Shown: positions 1 through 8,978 of the stretch, in pieces
How the letters are laid out: every line of letters begins with the position of its first letter
How positions within the stretch are numbered: position 1 is the stretch's first letter
Source: Arthrobacter zhaoxinii
Lineage (GTDB): Bacteria; Actinomycetota; Actinomycetes; Actinomycetales; Micrococcaceae
Direction: 5' to 3'
NCBI RefSeq assembly: GCF_024385505.1
Contig: NZ_JANFLT010000003.1
Location: 1-64,000 of the forward strand
DNA length: 64,000 nucleotides
Notes under the pieces: generated by a model
The model's input: the letters and a program-made list of their open reading frames with translations, nothing else
Told to the model about the DNA's origin: nothing
The model's database searches: none
Position numbers and translations under genes: made by a program

Positions 1-112
1 CGGTCATAGCGTGGGGGAAACGCCCGGTCCCATTCCGAACCCGGAAGCTAAGACCCACAGCGCCGATGGTACTGCATCCGGGAGGATGTGGGAGAGTAGG
101 TCACCGCCGGAC
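1..112 (+). rRNA. rrf: 5S ribosomal RNA (5' end cut by window edge)
   Basis: The sequence shows the canonical bacterial 5S core: CCCATTCCGAACCCGGAAGC in loop B/helix III and the 3' half GGGAGAGTAGGTCACCGCCGG. The first few bases of the 5' acceptor strand lie outside the window. It is the end of an rRNA operon whose 23S gene should lie just to the left. A strong hairpin terminator follows at 129-168. Confidence 0.95.
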
Positions 113-128
113 AATATTTAGTAGAGAG

Positions 129-168
129 GGTCAGGTCCCGCACCATTGGTGCGGGACCTGACCTGTTT
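129..168 (+). terminator. Rho-independent terminator of the rRNA operon
   Basis: A perfect 16-bp inverted repeat (129-144 against 148-163) with a three-base ATT loop is followed by a short T tract. It lies 17 bp after the 5S gene. It also sits next to the stop codon of the convergent membrane-protein gene and may end transcription from both sides. Confidence 0.9.
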
Positions 169-541
169 AACATCCTTCGGCAGGATTGCTGCCGCGCTGC
201 CGGAGCCATACAGTCGTCGCTATTAGTAGCGGCAGCTGCGTGACGCCGTACAGAGCGTGGAAAGCATAATGCCGCGCCGATTGCTCGGGATCGAAAGGCA
301 GGACCGGCAGCGGAAGCACGCTAAAAACCGCGCCTATGAGATTCAGCACTCCCCATACCAGCATCCCCCAGGCGGCCCACAGCCGACGGGGCGTAAACCA
401 CAGGACCAGGAGCGCGAGCAGAAGCACCAGCGGCAGGAATGATTCCGGGCTCAGGAGCGTCTGGCCGGGCAGATCGGCCAGATTATGGACCAGCAATCCA
501 AGCCAGCTCAGAACCGCCAGCGCCGGTAGCCACGGGAACAT
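167..541 (-). CDS. Small hypothetical integral membrane protein
   Basis: The 124-residue product is almost entirely hydrophobic, with about four predicted transmembrane segments near residues 5-22, 35-50, 53-77 and 95-112, separated by short loops. I recognise no catalytic motif and no named family. The gene points towards the rRNA operon and is divergent from the fumarylacetoacetate-hydrolase gene at 598, so the 56-bp gap between them must hold both promoters. Codon use is GC-rich like the neighbouring core genes, which supports a real gene. Function is unknown. Confidence 0.65.
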   Translation of the reverse strand: MFPWLPALAVLSWLGLLVHNLADLPGQTLLSPESFLPLVLLLALLVLWFTPRRLWAAWGMLVWGVLNLIGAVFSVLPLPVLPFDPEQSARHYAFHALYGVTQLPLLIATTVWLRQRGSNPAEGC

Positions 542-597
542 GCGTCGACTATCCCACTCCGCAGCAGTAAAAGAGATCGTCTACTAGGCTTAGACCC

Positions 598-1371
598 ATG
601 CGTATTGCTCGATTTGTACAGGACAGCGACCCCGCCTTCGGCGTGGTCGGCGGAGAAGAAGGCAGCGAAGAAATCGCCGTCATTAAGGGTGACCCGTTCT
701 TTTCGGGCGTCCAGCTGACGGGGGAGCGGCACAAGCTGGAAGACGTGCGCCTGCTGGCCCCGATCATCCCCCGAAGCAAAGTAGTCGGCATCGGCCGCAA
801 TTACGCCGACCATGCCAGCGAAATGGGCAACGAGGTGCCGCCGGCGCCGTTGATGTTCCTCAAGCCCAACACCTCGGTGATCGGCCCCAACGATCCCGTG
901 GTGCTCCCGTCCTTCTCGGACGAGGTTTCCTACGAAGCCGAACTCGCCGTCGTCATCGGCCGCATCTGCAAGGATGTTCCGATTGAGCGCGTGGACGAAG
1001 TGATCTTCGGCTACACCTGCGCCAACGACCTCACGGCCCGCGATGCCCAGCGCACCGACGACCAGTGGGCCCGGGCCAAAGGCTTTGACACCTCCTGCCC
1101 GCTGGGCCCGTGGATCGAAACCGAACTGGATCCCGAGAGCACCGCGGTCCGCGGCTACCTCAACGGTGAACTGGTTCAGGACGGCAACACCAACTCCATG
1201 ATCTGGGGTGTCAAGGAACTGGTTTCCTACGTCTCGCAGGCCTTCACCCTGCTGCCCGGCGACGTCATCCTCACCGGCACCCCCGCAGGCGTCGGGATCA
1301 TCAGCGACGGCGAACGCTTCGAGGTCGACATCGAAGGTATTGGCCGCCTGGCCAATACCGTCCGCAGCTGA
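598..1371 (+). CDS. Fumarylacetoacetate hydrolase (FAH) family protein
   Basis: The 257-residue protein carries the FAH C-terminal catalytic fold. Visible motifs are VVGIGRNYADHA, the metal-binding YEAELAVVIG (E-x-E), NDLTARDAQ and the ending GDVILTGTPAGVG. Members are Mg2+/Mn2+ enzymes that act on beta-diketo or 2-oxo acids, for example acylpyruvate hydrolases, oxaloacetate decarboxylases and 5-oxopent-3-ene-1,2,5-tricarboxylate decarboxylases. The substrate cannot be told from sequence. In actinobacteria this gene often sits just before gltX, as here. No clear Shine-Dalgarno precedes the ATG, so the mRNA may be leaderless. Its stop overlaps the next start (TGATG), implying translational coupling. 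Confidence 0.88.
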   Translation: MRIARFVQDSDPAFGVVGGEEGSEEIAVIKGDPFFSGVQLTGERHKLEDVRLLAPIIPRSKVVGIGRNYADHASEMGNEVPPAPLMFLKPNTSVIGPNDPVVLPSFSDEVSYEAELAVVIGRICKDVPIERVDEVIFGYTCANDLTARDAQRTDDQWARAKGFDTSCPLGPWIETELDPESTAVRGYLNGELVQDGNTNSMIWGVKELVSYVSQAFTLLPGDVILTGTPAGVGIISDGERFEVDIEGIGRLANTVRS

Positions 1372-1973
1372 TGCCGCGCGGAGCGGTCCGGGAGACCGGA
1401 CGAAAGACAGCAGGGGCTTCGCTCATCTGGTCCCTCATTCTCCTGGCCGCTCCGTTCCTCAGCTTTTCACCGGGCGTAGCCCTGCCGTGGGGCGTCGGAG
1501 CTGCGCTGCTGATGGGTGTTTTCCCGGCAGTCCTGGTCTCCTATCTGCAGCGCCGCAATGACCTGCGCCGCCTGCCGCCGTCGTCCCTCCCGCCCGCCGT
1601 GCTGGGTGCCGCGGCGCTGGCGTTTATGTTCCAGCGGATCATCCTCTGGCTGCAGGGACCGTTGACGCTCTCGGCCGCGGTCTTCGCCCTGCTGGCTGCC
1701 GCCGTCGTGCTGCTCATCGCCAATACCTTCACCTCCTGGTCCTGGTTGGACCTCACGCTGGGCGCGGGCGCCGTGATCCTGGGAACGACGGCGGCCCTGC
1801 TCCTCCCGGGTCTGACGGGAACAGCTGCGGGGATCCTCCTGGCGGCCGTACTGGCCGCTTTCCTCGCCGTTCGACTGCGGCAGGGGAACCTGTCAGGACG
1901 CTTGGCCGCCGCCGCGGCCGGAGCGGTTGCCGGCGGCGGAGTCTTCCTCTGGCTGCTGTCCTACGCCCAATAA
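1371..1973 (+). CDS. Hypothetical polytopic membrane protein
   Basis: The 200-residue product has a short basic N-terminus and then about six hydrophobic segments rich in Ala, Leu and Val. No motif is recognised. The start codon overlaps the stop of the FAH gene by one base, so the two genes form a coupled pair. gltX follows after 39 bp and has its own probable -10 element (TAAACT, 1996-2001). Function is unknown. The reading frame has GC-rich third positions like its neighbours, which supports it being coding. Confidence 0.72.
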   Translation: MPRGAVRETGRKTAGASLIWSLILLAAPFLSFSPGVALPWGVGAALLMGVFPAVLVSYLQRRNDLRRLPPSSLPPAVLGAAALAFMFQRIILWLQGPLTLSAAVFALLAAAVVLLIANTFTSWSWLDLTLGAGAVILGTTAALLLPGLTGTAAGILLAAVLAAFLAVRLRQGNLSGRLAAAAAGAVAGGGVFLWLLSYAQ

Positions 1974-2012
1974 GGCGGCTACCTGACGGAAGAGTCTAAA
2001 CTGGGAACCATC

Positions 2013-3530
2013 ATGACAAACGCTCCCACTCCCTTAGCTGACCTTCCCACCGTTACCGATGACACGCCCGTACGCGTGCGCTTCTGCCCATCTCCCACGG
2101 GCACACCGCACGTTGGCCTCATCCGGACCGCCCTCTTCAACTGGGCCTATGCCAAGCACACCAAGGGCACCATGGTGTTCCGCATTGAAGACACCGACAC
2201 CGCACGCGACAGCGAGGAGAGCTATCTCCAGCTCCTCGACGCGCTGAAATGGCTCGGCATCACGTGGGATGAAGGCGTGGAAGTAGGCGGCCCGCACGAA
2301 CCGTACCGGCAGTCCCAGCGCGGCGACATCTACCAGGGCGTCATCGCGAAGCTGCGCGAGGCCGGCTACATCTACGAGTCCTACTCCACCCCGGAGGAAG
2401 TCGAAGCACGCCACCGTGCCGCCGGCCGTGACATCAAGCTTGGCTACGACAACTACGACCGCGACCTGACCCCGGAACAGATCGAAGCCTTCCGGGCCGA
2501 AGGCCGCTCACCCGTGCTGCGCGTCCGGATGCCGGATGAAGACATCACCTTCACGGACCTGGTCCGCGGCGAGATCACCTTCAAGGCCGGAACCGTTCCC
2601 GACTTCGTGGTGGTCCGGGCCAACGGCGCACCGCTCTACACGCTGGTCAACCCGGTGGACGATGCCCTCATGGGCATCACCCATATTCTGCGCGGCGAGG
2701 ACCTGCTGTCGTCCACCCCGCGCCAGGTGGCCCTCTACCGTGCCCTGATCGACGTCGGTGTGGCCAAGTACATGCCCCTGTTCGGACACCTCCCGTACGT
2801 CATGGGTGCCGGCAACAAGAAGCTGTCCAAGCGCGATCCGGAATCCAGCCTCTTCCTGCACCGGGAACGCGGCTTCATCCCCGAAGGCCTGCTGAACTAC
2901 CTCTCCTTGCTGGGCTGGTCCCTGTCCGCGGACGAGGACATCTTCACCGTCGACCAGCTGGTGGAAAACTTCGACATCCACAACGTGCTGGCCAATCCCG
3001 CCCGCTTTGACCTGAAGAAGGCAGAGGCCATCAACGGCACCCACGTGCGGATGCTCGAGGCCGAAGACTTCCGCAACCGTCTGGTCCCGTACCTGCAGGA
3101 GGCTGGCCTGGTAGGGGAGACGCTCACCCCGCGTGACGAGGAAATCCTGACCGAAGCCGCGCCGCTGGTGCAGGAACGCATCACCCTGCTGGGTGAGGCT
3201 CCGGACATGCTCGGCTTCCTGTTCAAGGCCGACGACGCGGTCGACGTTGCCGACGACGCCCGGAAGGGCCTGCCGGCGAACCTGGCCGAGGTGCTCGACG
3301 CCGCCCTGGCGGCCCTGGACTCCGTGTCCGATTGGACTGCGGAGAACATCCAGGCTGCGCTGCGCCAGGCCCTGGTGGAGGACATGGGGATCAAGCCGCG
3401 GCTGGCCTTCGGCCCGGTCCGCACAGCCGTGTCCGGACGCCGGATCTCACCGCCCCTGTTCGAATCCATGGTCATCCTCGGCCGGGAATCCTCCCTCGCA
3501 CGGATCCGCGCCTTCCGCGCCGCCGCGTAG
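2013..3530 (+). CDS. gltX: Glutamate--tRNA ligase
   Basis: This class I aminoacyl-tRNA synthetase charges tRNA-Glu. In bacteria that use the GatCAB pathway it also charges tRNA-Gln with glutamate. The class I signature is near residue 30 ([11 protein letters not shown], a variant of HIGH) and the KMSKS loop appears as [10 protein letters not shown] near residue 270. The C-terminal third is the helical anticodon-binding region. Its 505 residues match the family. Genes for tRNA-Gln and tRNA-Glu lie 0.85-1.1 kb downstream on the same strand, so the enzyme and its substrates are clustered. Confidence 0.97.
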   Translation: MTNAPTPLADLPTVTDDTPVRVRFCPSPTGTPHVGLIRTALFNWAYAKHTKGTMVFRIEDTDTARDSEESYLQLLDALKWLGITWDEGVEVGGPHEPYRQSQRGDIYQGVIAKLREAGYIYESYSTPEEVEARHRAAGRDIKLGYDNYDRDLTPEQIEAFRAEGRSPVLRVRMPDEDITFTDLVRGEITFKAGTVPDFVVVRANGAPLYTLVNPVDDALMGITHILRGEDLLSSTPRQVALYRALIDVGVAKYMPLFGHLPYVMGAGNKKLSKRDPESSLFLHRERGFIPEGLLNYLSLLGWSLSADEDIFTVDQLVENFDIHNVLANPARFDLKKAEAINGTHVRMLEAEDFRNRLVPYLQEAGLVGETLTPRDEEILTEAAPLVQERITLLGEAPDMLGFLFKADDAVDVADDARKGLPANLAEVLDAALAALDSVSDWTAENIQAALRQALVEDMGIKPRLAFGPVRTAVSGRRISPPLFESMVILGRESSLARIRAFRAAA

Positions 3531-3542
3531 GGAACTGTCATC

Positions 3543-4334
3543 ATGGGCAGGTCCGTCGATGCAGTGCTCTTCGACATCGACGAAACGCTCATCGACCTGC
3601 AGGCTGCCATGGGCAGTACGCTGCAGGCGGTCGGCGCCGATGACCTGACCCATTTCACGGCGGCGGACTGGGAGGCCTATACCTCCCTGTTCGCCGCCGA
3701 CCCGCAGGGGCACTACGACGCCTATTTGTCCGGCCGGCTGGGCTTTGCCGACCAGCGGGTGCTGCGCCTGCAGCACGCCCGCGAACGGGCCGGGCTGGCG
3801 CCGCTGGACAGTGACGCCGCCCGCGCCTGGAACGAGGCCTACGAAGCGGCTCTGCCTCGCTACTTCCGGGCGTTCGACGACGTCGTGCCCCTCCTGAACG
3901 CGCTGGAGGCCCGCGGCATTGCGTACGGTGCCGTGAGTAACAATGTCCACGATTACCAGCGGGCCAAGCTGGACGCCGCCGGGCTGCAGCGGATCAAGGT
4001 CCTGGTGGGCATCGACACCGTGGGCGCGGCCAAACCGGAGCCGGCGATCTTCCATGAAGGAGTGCGCCTGCTCGGCAGCGAGCCGGAACGCACTGCCTAC
4101 GTCGGGGACAACCCCACCGTGGATGCAGTGGGAGCGGCCAACGCCGGCCTGCTGGGCGTCTGGCTCGACCGCACGGACAATCCTTCTCCGGTGCACCCCC
4201 GACGAAGCAGTAGCTCCTTGGGGGGGGGGCACACCATCGGCTCGCTCGGGGAGCTGCTGGAGCTGGTCTGGCGCGGCCTTCGGGCCCGTTTTGTACTTGG
4301 TCCGGAAGCCGTGTATAGTTATATCTCGTGCTGA
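3543..4334 (+). CDS. HAD-superfamily hydrolase (subfamily IA phosphatase)
   Basis: All four HAD motifs are present: motif I VLFDIDETL (Asp nucleophile) near residue 9, motif II VSNN, motif III lysine in GAAKPEPAIF, and motif IV YVGDNPTVDA. An all-alpha cap lies between motifs I and II, as in small-molecule phosphatases; the substrate is unknown. The gene starts 12 bp after gltX and is probably cotranscribed. Residues near 219-232 are unusual: a CCCCC run and a run of ten G (4219-4228) bracket a stretch that reads more naturally in the +1 frame, so a compensating indel pair is possible. The last 20 residues run into the tRNA promoter. Confidence 0.88.
   Translation: MGRSVDAVLFDIDETLIDLQAAMGSTLQAVGADDLTHFTAADWEAYTSLFAADPQGHYDAYLSGRLGFADQRVLRLQHARERAGLAPLDSDAARAWNEAYEAALPRYFRAFDDVVPLLNALEARGIAYGAVSNNVHDYQRAKLDAAGLQRIKVLVGIDTVGAAKPEPAIFHEGVRLLGSEPERTAYVGDNPTVDAVGAANAGLLGVWLDRTDNPSPVHPRRSSSSLGGGHTIGSLGELLELVWRGLRARFVLGPEAVYSYISC
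4291..4319 (+). promoter_or_regulatory. Probable sigma-70-type promoter for the tRNA genes
   Basis: TTGTAC (4291-4296) and TATAGT (4314-4319) are separated by exactly 17 bp and lie 65 bp before tRNA-Gln. The promoter overlaps the 3' end of the HAD hydrolase gene. Spacing and hexamers fit a housekeeping promoter. Confidence 0.6.
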
Positions 4335-4383
4335 GGGGTTGCAGCCGAGGATAAGTCCTCAAGATGCAGCCAGAAAAGCGCAT

Positions 4384-4455
4384 TGGGATATGGTGTAATT
4401 GGCAACACATCGGTTTCTGGTACCGACATTCTAGGTTCGAGTCCTGGTATCCCAG
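4384..4455 (+). tRNA. tRNA-Gln (anticodon CTG)
   Basis: The 72-nt cloverleaf has a 7-bp acceptor stem (TGGGATA/TATCCCA), discriminator G, anticodon stem TCGGT/ACCGA around loop TTCTGGT (anticodon CTG) and T-loop GGTTCGAGTCC. CCA is not encoded. It is the first of two tRNA genes in a probable unit with tRNA-Glu. Confidence 0.95.
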
Positions 4456-4578
4456 CGGTAATCAATGGTGGTTTAGCCCCGATTGGTCTCCTCTGAAAGA
4501 GTATGAAATACTTTACAGGCCGGTTCTTGGAAACCGGCAAGGAAGTGCCTGAGCTGTAAAGCTCGGAGCACTGTACAC

Positions 4579-4651
4579 GGCCCCATCGTATAGCGGCCTA
4601 GTACGCTGCCCTCTCACGGCGGTAACGCGGGTTCGAATCCCGCTGGGGTCA
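4579..4651 (+). tRNA. tRNA-Glu (anticodon CTC)
   Basis: The 73-nt cloverleaf has acceptor stem GGCCCCA/TGGGGTC, anticodon stem CTGCC/GGCGG around CTCTCAC (anticodon CTC) and T-arm GCGGGTTCGAATCCCGC. Discriminator A is followed by no encoded CCA. A strong terminator begins 10 bp later. The AT-richer glycan module begins just beyond, which makes this tRNA 3' end a natural suspect for an old integration site. Confidence 0.96.
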
Positions 4652-4660
4652 CATATATTA

Positions 4661-4695
4661 GCCGGTCCCGGACATTGTCCGGGACCGGCCTTTTT
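4661..4695 (+). terminator. Rho-independent terminator after tRNA-Glu
   Basis: A perfect 13-bp stem (4661-4673 against 4677-4689) with an ATT loop is followed by C and five T residues. It closes the tRNA transcription unit. Confidence 0.9.
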
Positions 4696-4890
4696 GCATT
4701 CAGGGGTTTTCCAAGGGTGCTAGGGCGGGCTGTATCGCAGAACTTACGATAACGCCGCGTCCCGCTCGCTGGCCGTCTCCCCGCAGGCCCGGCAGATTTC
4801 TGTCTCGTGCCGAGAGCGGCTTGCACGATGCACTCGCAGATATCCATTAGAGTGGGATCACTTGACGAGTGAATATAAGAGCTCTACGCC

Positions 4891-5442
4891 GTGTGTGACG
4901 GTGGCGTAGCGGTGCATGAAAATGGGGTCTTACTACTAATGCAGCACAAAAAGGGCGCTCTCAGCCATGAAACAAATGTTTCGGAACGCCGTGAATCAAT
5001 TCAAAACGGACCGGACCAGGGCCTCTCCGTACCAACATCGCTTGAAAACTCGATGCGGGTTGCTATCGAAAGTCAGCTCTTATCAATGGGTGTGTTGCTG
5101 GAACGCACAACTGAAGCCATGGAGCAGCAAAGCGGTCAGTTCAGAGCGGCTTTGTCTGCCCTGGAACAACGAAACCAGCGACTACAGACTTTGTTGGACG
5201 AGCGGGACGAAAGTCTCCGGCAGGCCACTAGAGAGATAAAGAGACTGACGGTTACACGCGGTGCTATTGCTCGTGACGCGGAGCGGCTGAGGGACGAACT
5301 CGCGCAGTTACAAGCGAGTCTGAGTATGCGAGTTGGTTCCCACATCGTGCGCTCGATCGAAAATCCGAGCAGCTCGTGGAAGCTTGTCCCGAGTTTACCT
5401 CGAACGGTTCTGCGCGAAATTATGTCACGACGGGTTAAGTAA
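4891..5442 (+). CDS. Coiled-coil protein with LRVG-type motif, glycan cluster
   Basis: The 183-residue protein is mostly a heptad-rich coiled coil (about residues 60-145, Glu/Gln/Arg/Leu). It ends in a conserved tail, SLSMRVGSHIVR, followed by Pro/Leu-rich residues. The same coiled-coil plus SSSLRVGRAVL arrangement forms the N-terminus of the glycosyltransferase at 31697, so this is probably a free-standing version that scaffolds or anchors the enzyme encoded next. Starts are uncertain: GTG 4891 lies about 12 bp after a TATAAG box (4874-4879) and could be leaderless; ATG 4939 is an alternative. The gene opens the AT-richer module and is followed 16 bp later by the large glycosyltransferase. 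Confidence 0.7.
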   Translation: MCDGGVAVHENGVLLLMQHKKGALSHETNVSERRESIQNGPDQGLSVPTSLENSMRVAIESQLLSMGVLLERTTEAMEQQSGQFRAALSALEQRNQRLQTLLDERDESLRQATREIKRLTVTRGAIARDAERLRDELAQLQASLSMRVGSHIVRSIENPSSSWKLVPSLPRTVLREIMSRRVK

Positions 5443-5458
5443 AAGGGGAAGCAGTAAG

Positions 5459-8400
5459 TTGAGCTCGAATGAAGACTTGGCACAAGAGGTATACCGGAAC
5501 ATGGGCGTACGCCTGATACGAGATGTCGTTCCTAATGAGGAACCCACCCGGACGAGCGTGCTCCAGGGAAGCGCCTACGCAAGAACGGTTACAGCTGTCG
5601 AAACGCAGAATACGATACTCCGAAACAATGCGCTTGCGCTGCATAGCGTGATTGACACCCTCAGGGATGGTGCCTATGAGCGCCCTCCCCTGCCTAATAG
5701 TAGGTCCAACAGAATCCGTGGGCAGGAGATATCCGTTGACTCTGTCCGCGGGCTTCGCGTTCTGGGAATTATGGACGAATTTACAGCGTCGGCTTTTGAA
5801 GTCTCGTGTAATTTACTGCGCCCGAACGCTACAGGTTGGGAATCTGAGGTTGGGGAGTTCAAGCCCGATCTGTTGTTAGTGGAATCAGCTTGGAACGGAA
5901 ACGACGGTGAGTGGCACAAGAAGATTGACCGTGTAAGCCCTGAGCTGGTCGCCCTAATAAACTGGTGTAAAGCCGAACATGTTCCTACCATCTTTTGGAA
6001 TAAAGAAGATCCGGTACACTATAACGGCTTTGTGTCCACGGCAAGCCTGTTCGATTTTGTTTTCACGACAGATCTAGGTTCTGTTCCTAGGTACAAACAA
6101 GCCCTTGGACACAACAGGGTGTACGTTATGCCGTTCTTCTGCGAGCCAGCGCTTCACAACCCTCTGAACGCAGATCGCAAGCCGGGTTTCAGCTTCGCTG
6201 GCGCATACTATAAAAGGTACGAAGAACGCAGCAAGAATTTCGATGCCCTAATAAGCGGGGTCAGAGCGCACGGCCCGGTCACGATATTCGATCGTAATTT
6301 TGGCGAGAATAAGCCTGAGTTTCGGTTTCCTGATGAGTATGAAGATTTTATTGCGGGAGGGTTGAAGTACAGCGAAATAGACAAGTCCTACAAGGGCTTT
6401 GAATTCGGCATCAACTTGAACTCTGTAAAGCAGTCGCAGAGCATGTTTGCTCGTCGCGTCTTCGACTTAGTCCTGTCAAATACTCATGTCGTCAGTAACT
6501 ACTCTCTCGGTCTCCGCCTTCTGTTCGGCGACTTGGTCGTGTCATCCGATGATGCTGGACAAATTGAGAGCCAAGTGCGGAGTCTGTTGGGGGAGGGAGA
6601 CAGTGCATCGACTAATTCGTTCGCCGCATACGTTCGATTCCTCGCTCTTCGGAAGGTTCTCGCAGAGCACACCACCCAAGATCGCCTAGCTTATATTGCG
6701 TCGCGGATATGGGTGGACCCGCCAACTAGAGAGGCGCCGAAGGTCGGCGTGGTCGTTGGGGTAAAAGAATCCACCGAAATCGACTTGGCCATCGCCCAGT
6801 TTCACAACCAAACGTGGACCAATAAAGAGCTTATCGTTCTCATTGACCCGGACAACAACTCGATTGAACTGCCGCCCCAGGCGGAAGGTATCAGGTATCT
6901 CCTGAAGCCAGAAGGCAACCTAGAGCTGCCAGCGCTCACAGATGCTCCCTTGGTCTCTGTCTGGAATACAGCCGCTAGCTACGGTCCCAACTTCTTACAG
7001 GATGCCGTCAGAGCGTTCGAGTTTGGCGACGTCGACTGCGTAAGTCGTGTACCCGTCGAAGGAGACCCTCTCGGACTCCTCAACGCCTATGCCGGAGTGG
7101 ATAGCTCACCGGCAATGAGTTCAGTGTGGCGTACTGAGGCTATGCCCGTGGTCCGCTATGCTCAGGGCACGCAGGCGCCATTCGATGTCCGCATCAGTGG
7201 TCTCCGGATCATAACTCTTCCGAGTTTTGATTATGCTTCCCCCTGCCAGCGGCTCGCAGATACCTCAACGTGGGATCTCGAAATCAATATGGGGTTGCCG
7301 CTGTCAAACCTCTTGAATGAGGCAGAAACGCTTCAACCAGACAGACCACTGCCAGATATCGTCAGTGGCTGGAACGCAGAAGCCCTTGCTGTCAATTTTC
7401 CGGCATCGCATGGTAAGGGGGAAGTGCAAATAACCCATTCAGCTGATGGGCTAGCAGTGAGTTCTACACTACCTGCAGACAAACACCGTTACGTGTATGC
7501 TCGTGCGTCAATTCCATTCGCCGAAGTTCTGGGGGACGAAAACGAAGCGCGACTGCATGTTGTCAGTCGCCCTGGTGCGGCTATCTCTTTGGTCGTTCTG
7601 TTCTTGGATCTAGCCGGCGATCGCCTAGGTAGCCAGGTCCTTCCCGTGAATAGCAATGTGGTTCTCTCTGCGCCAGAAAACACCAGTCATGTCCATCTAG
7701 GCCTGCGAATTCAAGGATCCGGCAGCTGTAATGTTTCGGGAATATCCTTTGGCGCCATCGAGCGTGCGGGCACTTCTGTGGGTATTCTTAACGCCAAGTC
7801 ACAACTGCTGGTGACGAACGTTTACCCGTCATATGGCGATCTCTATCGTAACGGCTTTGTCCATAGTAGGGTTAGAAGCTATCGCGATGCAGGATTACAG
7901 ACGACGGTTTTTGTATTGAATAAACGGCTGAGGCCGGGCACCTATGAGTTTGAGGGCGTGGACGTACAAGTTGGCAATGCGGAAGACCTGGATGCTGCCG
8001 TCAGAACTAATCGATTCGACAGTGTTTTGGTGCACTTCCTGGATGAGACCATATGGACGGTATTGGAGCCCTTCGTAGAGTCGATCCCTGTAATTGTCTG
8101 GATTCACGGTGCCGAAATTCAGCCATGGTACCGACGCGACTTTAACTATGCCACCGAGGCTGAACGCGATAAAGCGAAGCAACTAAGCGCTGTACGCATG
8201 TCGTTCTGGAGGAGGGTGTTCTCCTCTATCCATCCAAACTTGCACTTCGTCTTAGTGTCGCGGTATTTCGCTGAGGAAGTCATGAGCGACGTCGGCATCA
8301 AGCTTCCGGCCAATAGATACAGTGTCATTCATAACTTCGTGGATACGGAAATATTCAAGTACAACAAAAAGCTGCCAGAAGACCGATTCCGGATATTGAG

Positions 8401-8977
8401 CATTCGGCCCTTTGCGTCTAGGAAGTATGCAAACGATCTCACTGTTGAGGCTATCCTTCACCTCCGTAAGCACCCGAATTTCGCGCAGGCATCAATCTTG
8501 ATTGTGGGCGATGGAGTACTTTTCGACGAAGTCCTCGGTCCCCTGAATGAGCTGGAAAATGTTGAGATACGCCGCGAATTCCTCGCACAAAGTGACATAG
8601 CCGAACTACATCAGGGCTACGGCGTTTTTATGTCGCCCACCAGGATGGATAGCCAAGGAGTGTCGAGGGATGAGGCAATGTCATCCGGCTTAGTCCCAGT
8701 TACCACGGCCGTTACTGCTATACCGGAGTTCGTCGACCCGTCCTGTGGAATCTTGGCTCCTGCCGAGGACGCCGCCAGCATGGCGAATGGTATAGCGTCC
8801 CTGTGGGATGACCCAAGTAAGTTCCTGGAAATGTCAGCCGCAGCATCCCGGCGCGTGTACCAGCAAAGCCGGCAGGAGAAGACTATAGACGCGGAAGTTC
8901 AGCTAATCAGGCAACGGTCAAATACGCCGGGAGTTTCTGTCTATCGAGTGCAGGAAACAAAGGCGGGGATTCAGTAA
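5459..8977 (+). CDS. Multi-domain glycosyltransferase (CgeB-like + GT2-like + GT4)
   Basis: The 1,172-residue protein has, in order, a CgeB-like glycosyltransferase domain (about residues 98-415) with LLLVESAWNGN and PTIFWNKEDPVHYNGF; a GT2-like segment (430-565) without a clear D-x-D; a beta-sandwich, probably carbohydrate-binding (630-770); and a GT4 domain (780-1150) with WIHGAEIQPW, SVIHNFVD and a weak E-x7-E region near DEAMSSG. I chose TTG 5459 because AAGGGGAAG (5443-5451) lies seven bases before it; the frame is open further upstream but would overlap the coiled-coil gene. GC content is low for the window: row 6301-6360 has 27 G+C of 60. The protein is probably a cytoplasmic polymerase or side-chain assembler. 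The substrate is unknown. Confidence 0.85.
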   Translation: MSSNEDLAQEVYRNMGVRLIRDVVPNEEPTRTSVLQGSAYARTVTAVETQNTILRNNALALHSVIDTLRDGAYERPPLPNSRSNRIRGQEISVDSVRGLRVLGIMDEFTASAFEVSCNLLRPNATGWESEVGEFKPDLLLVESAWNGNDGEWHKKIDRVSPELVALINWCKAEHVPTIFWNKEDPVHYNGFVSTASLFDFVFTTDLGSVPRYKQALGHNRVYVMPFFCEPALHNPLNADRKPGFSFAGAYYKRYEERSKNFDALISGVRAHGPVTIFDRNFGENKPEFRFPDEYEDFIAGGLKYSEIDKSYKGFEFGINLNSVKQSQSMFARRVFDLVLSNTHVVSNYSLGLRLLFGDLVVSSDDAGQIESQVRSLLGEGDSASTNSFAAYVRFLALRKVLAEHTTQDRLAYIASRIWVDPPTREAPKVGVVVGVKESTEIDLAIAQFHNQTWTNKELIVLIDPDNNSIELPPQAEGIRYLLKPEGNLELPALTDAPLVSVWNTAASYGPNFLQDAVRAFEFGDVDCVSRVPVEGDPLGLLNAYAGVDSSPAMSSVWRTEAMPVVRYAQGTQAPFDVRISGLRIITLPSFDYASPCQRLADTSTWDLEINMGLPLSNLLNEAETLQPDRPLPDIVSGWNAEALAVNFPASHGKGEVQITHSADGLAVSSTLPADKHRYVYARASIPFAEVLGDENEARLHVVSRPGAAISLVVLFLDLAGDRLGSQVLPVNSNVVLSAPENTSHVHLGLRIQGSGSCNVSGISFGAIERAGTSVGILNAKSQLLVTNVYPSYGDLYRNGFVHSRVRSYRDAGLQTTVFVLNKRLRPGTYEFEGVDVQVGNAEDLDAAVRTNRFDSVLVHFLDETIWTVLEPFVESIPVIVWIHGAEIQPWYRRDFNYATEAERDKAKQLSAVRMSFWRRVFSSIHPNLHFVLVSRYFAEEVMSDVGIKLPANRYSVIHNFVDTEIFKYNKKLPEDRFRILSIRPFASRKYANDLTVEAILHLRKHPNFAQASILIVGDGVLFDEVLGPLNELENVEIRREFLAQSDIAELHQGYGVFMSPTRMDSQGVSRDEAMSSGLVPVTTAVTAIPEFVDPSCGILAPAEDAASMANGIASLWDDPSKFLEMSAAASRRVYQQSRQEKTIDAEVQLIRQRSNTPGVSVYRVQETKAGIQ

Positions 8978-8978
8978 A

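Noticed and set aside
4614-4847. Minus-strand open frame across tRNA-Glu, ending in GFEPALPP
   Set aside because: The C-terminal sequence is the reverse complement of the tRNA T-arm and anticodon region, a well-known false-gene artefact.
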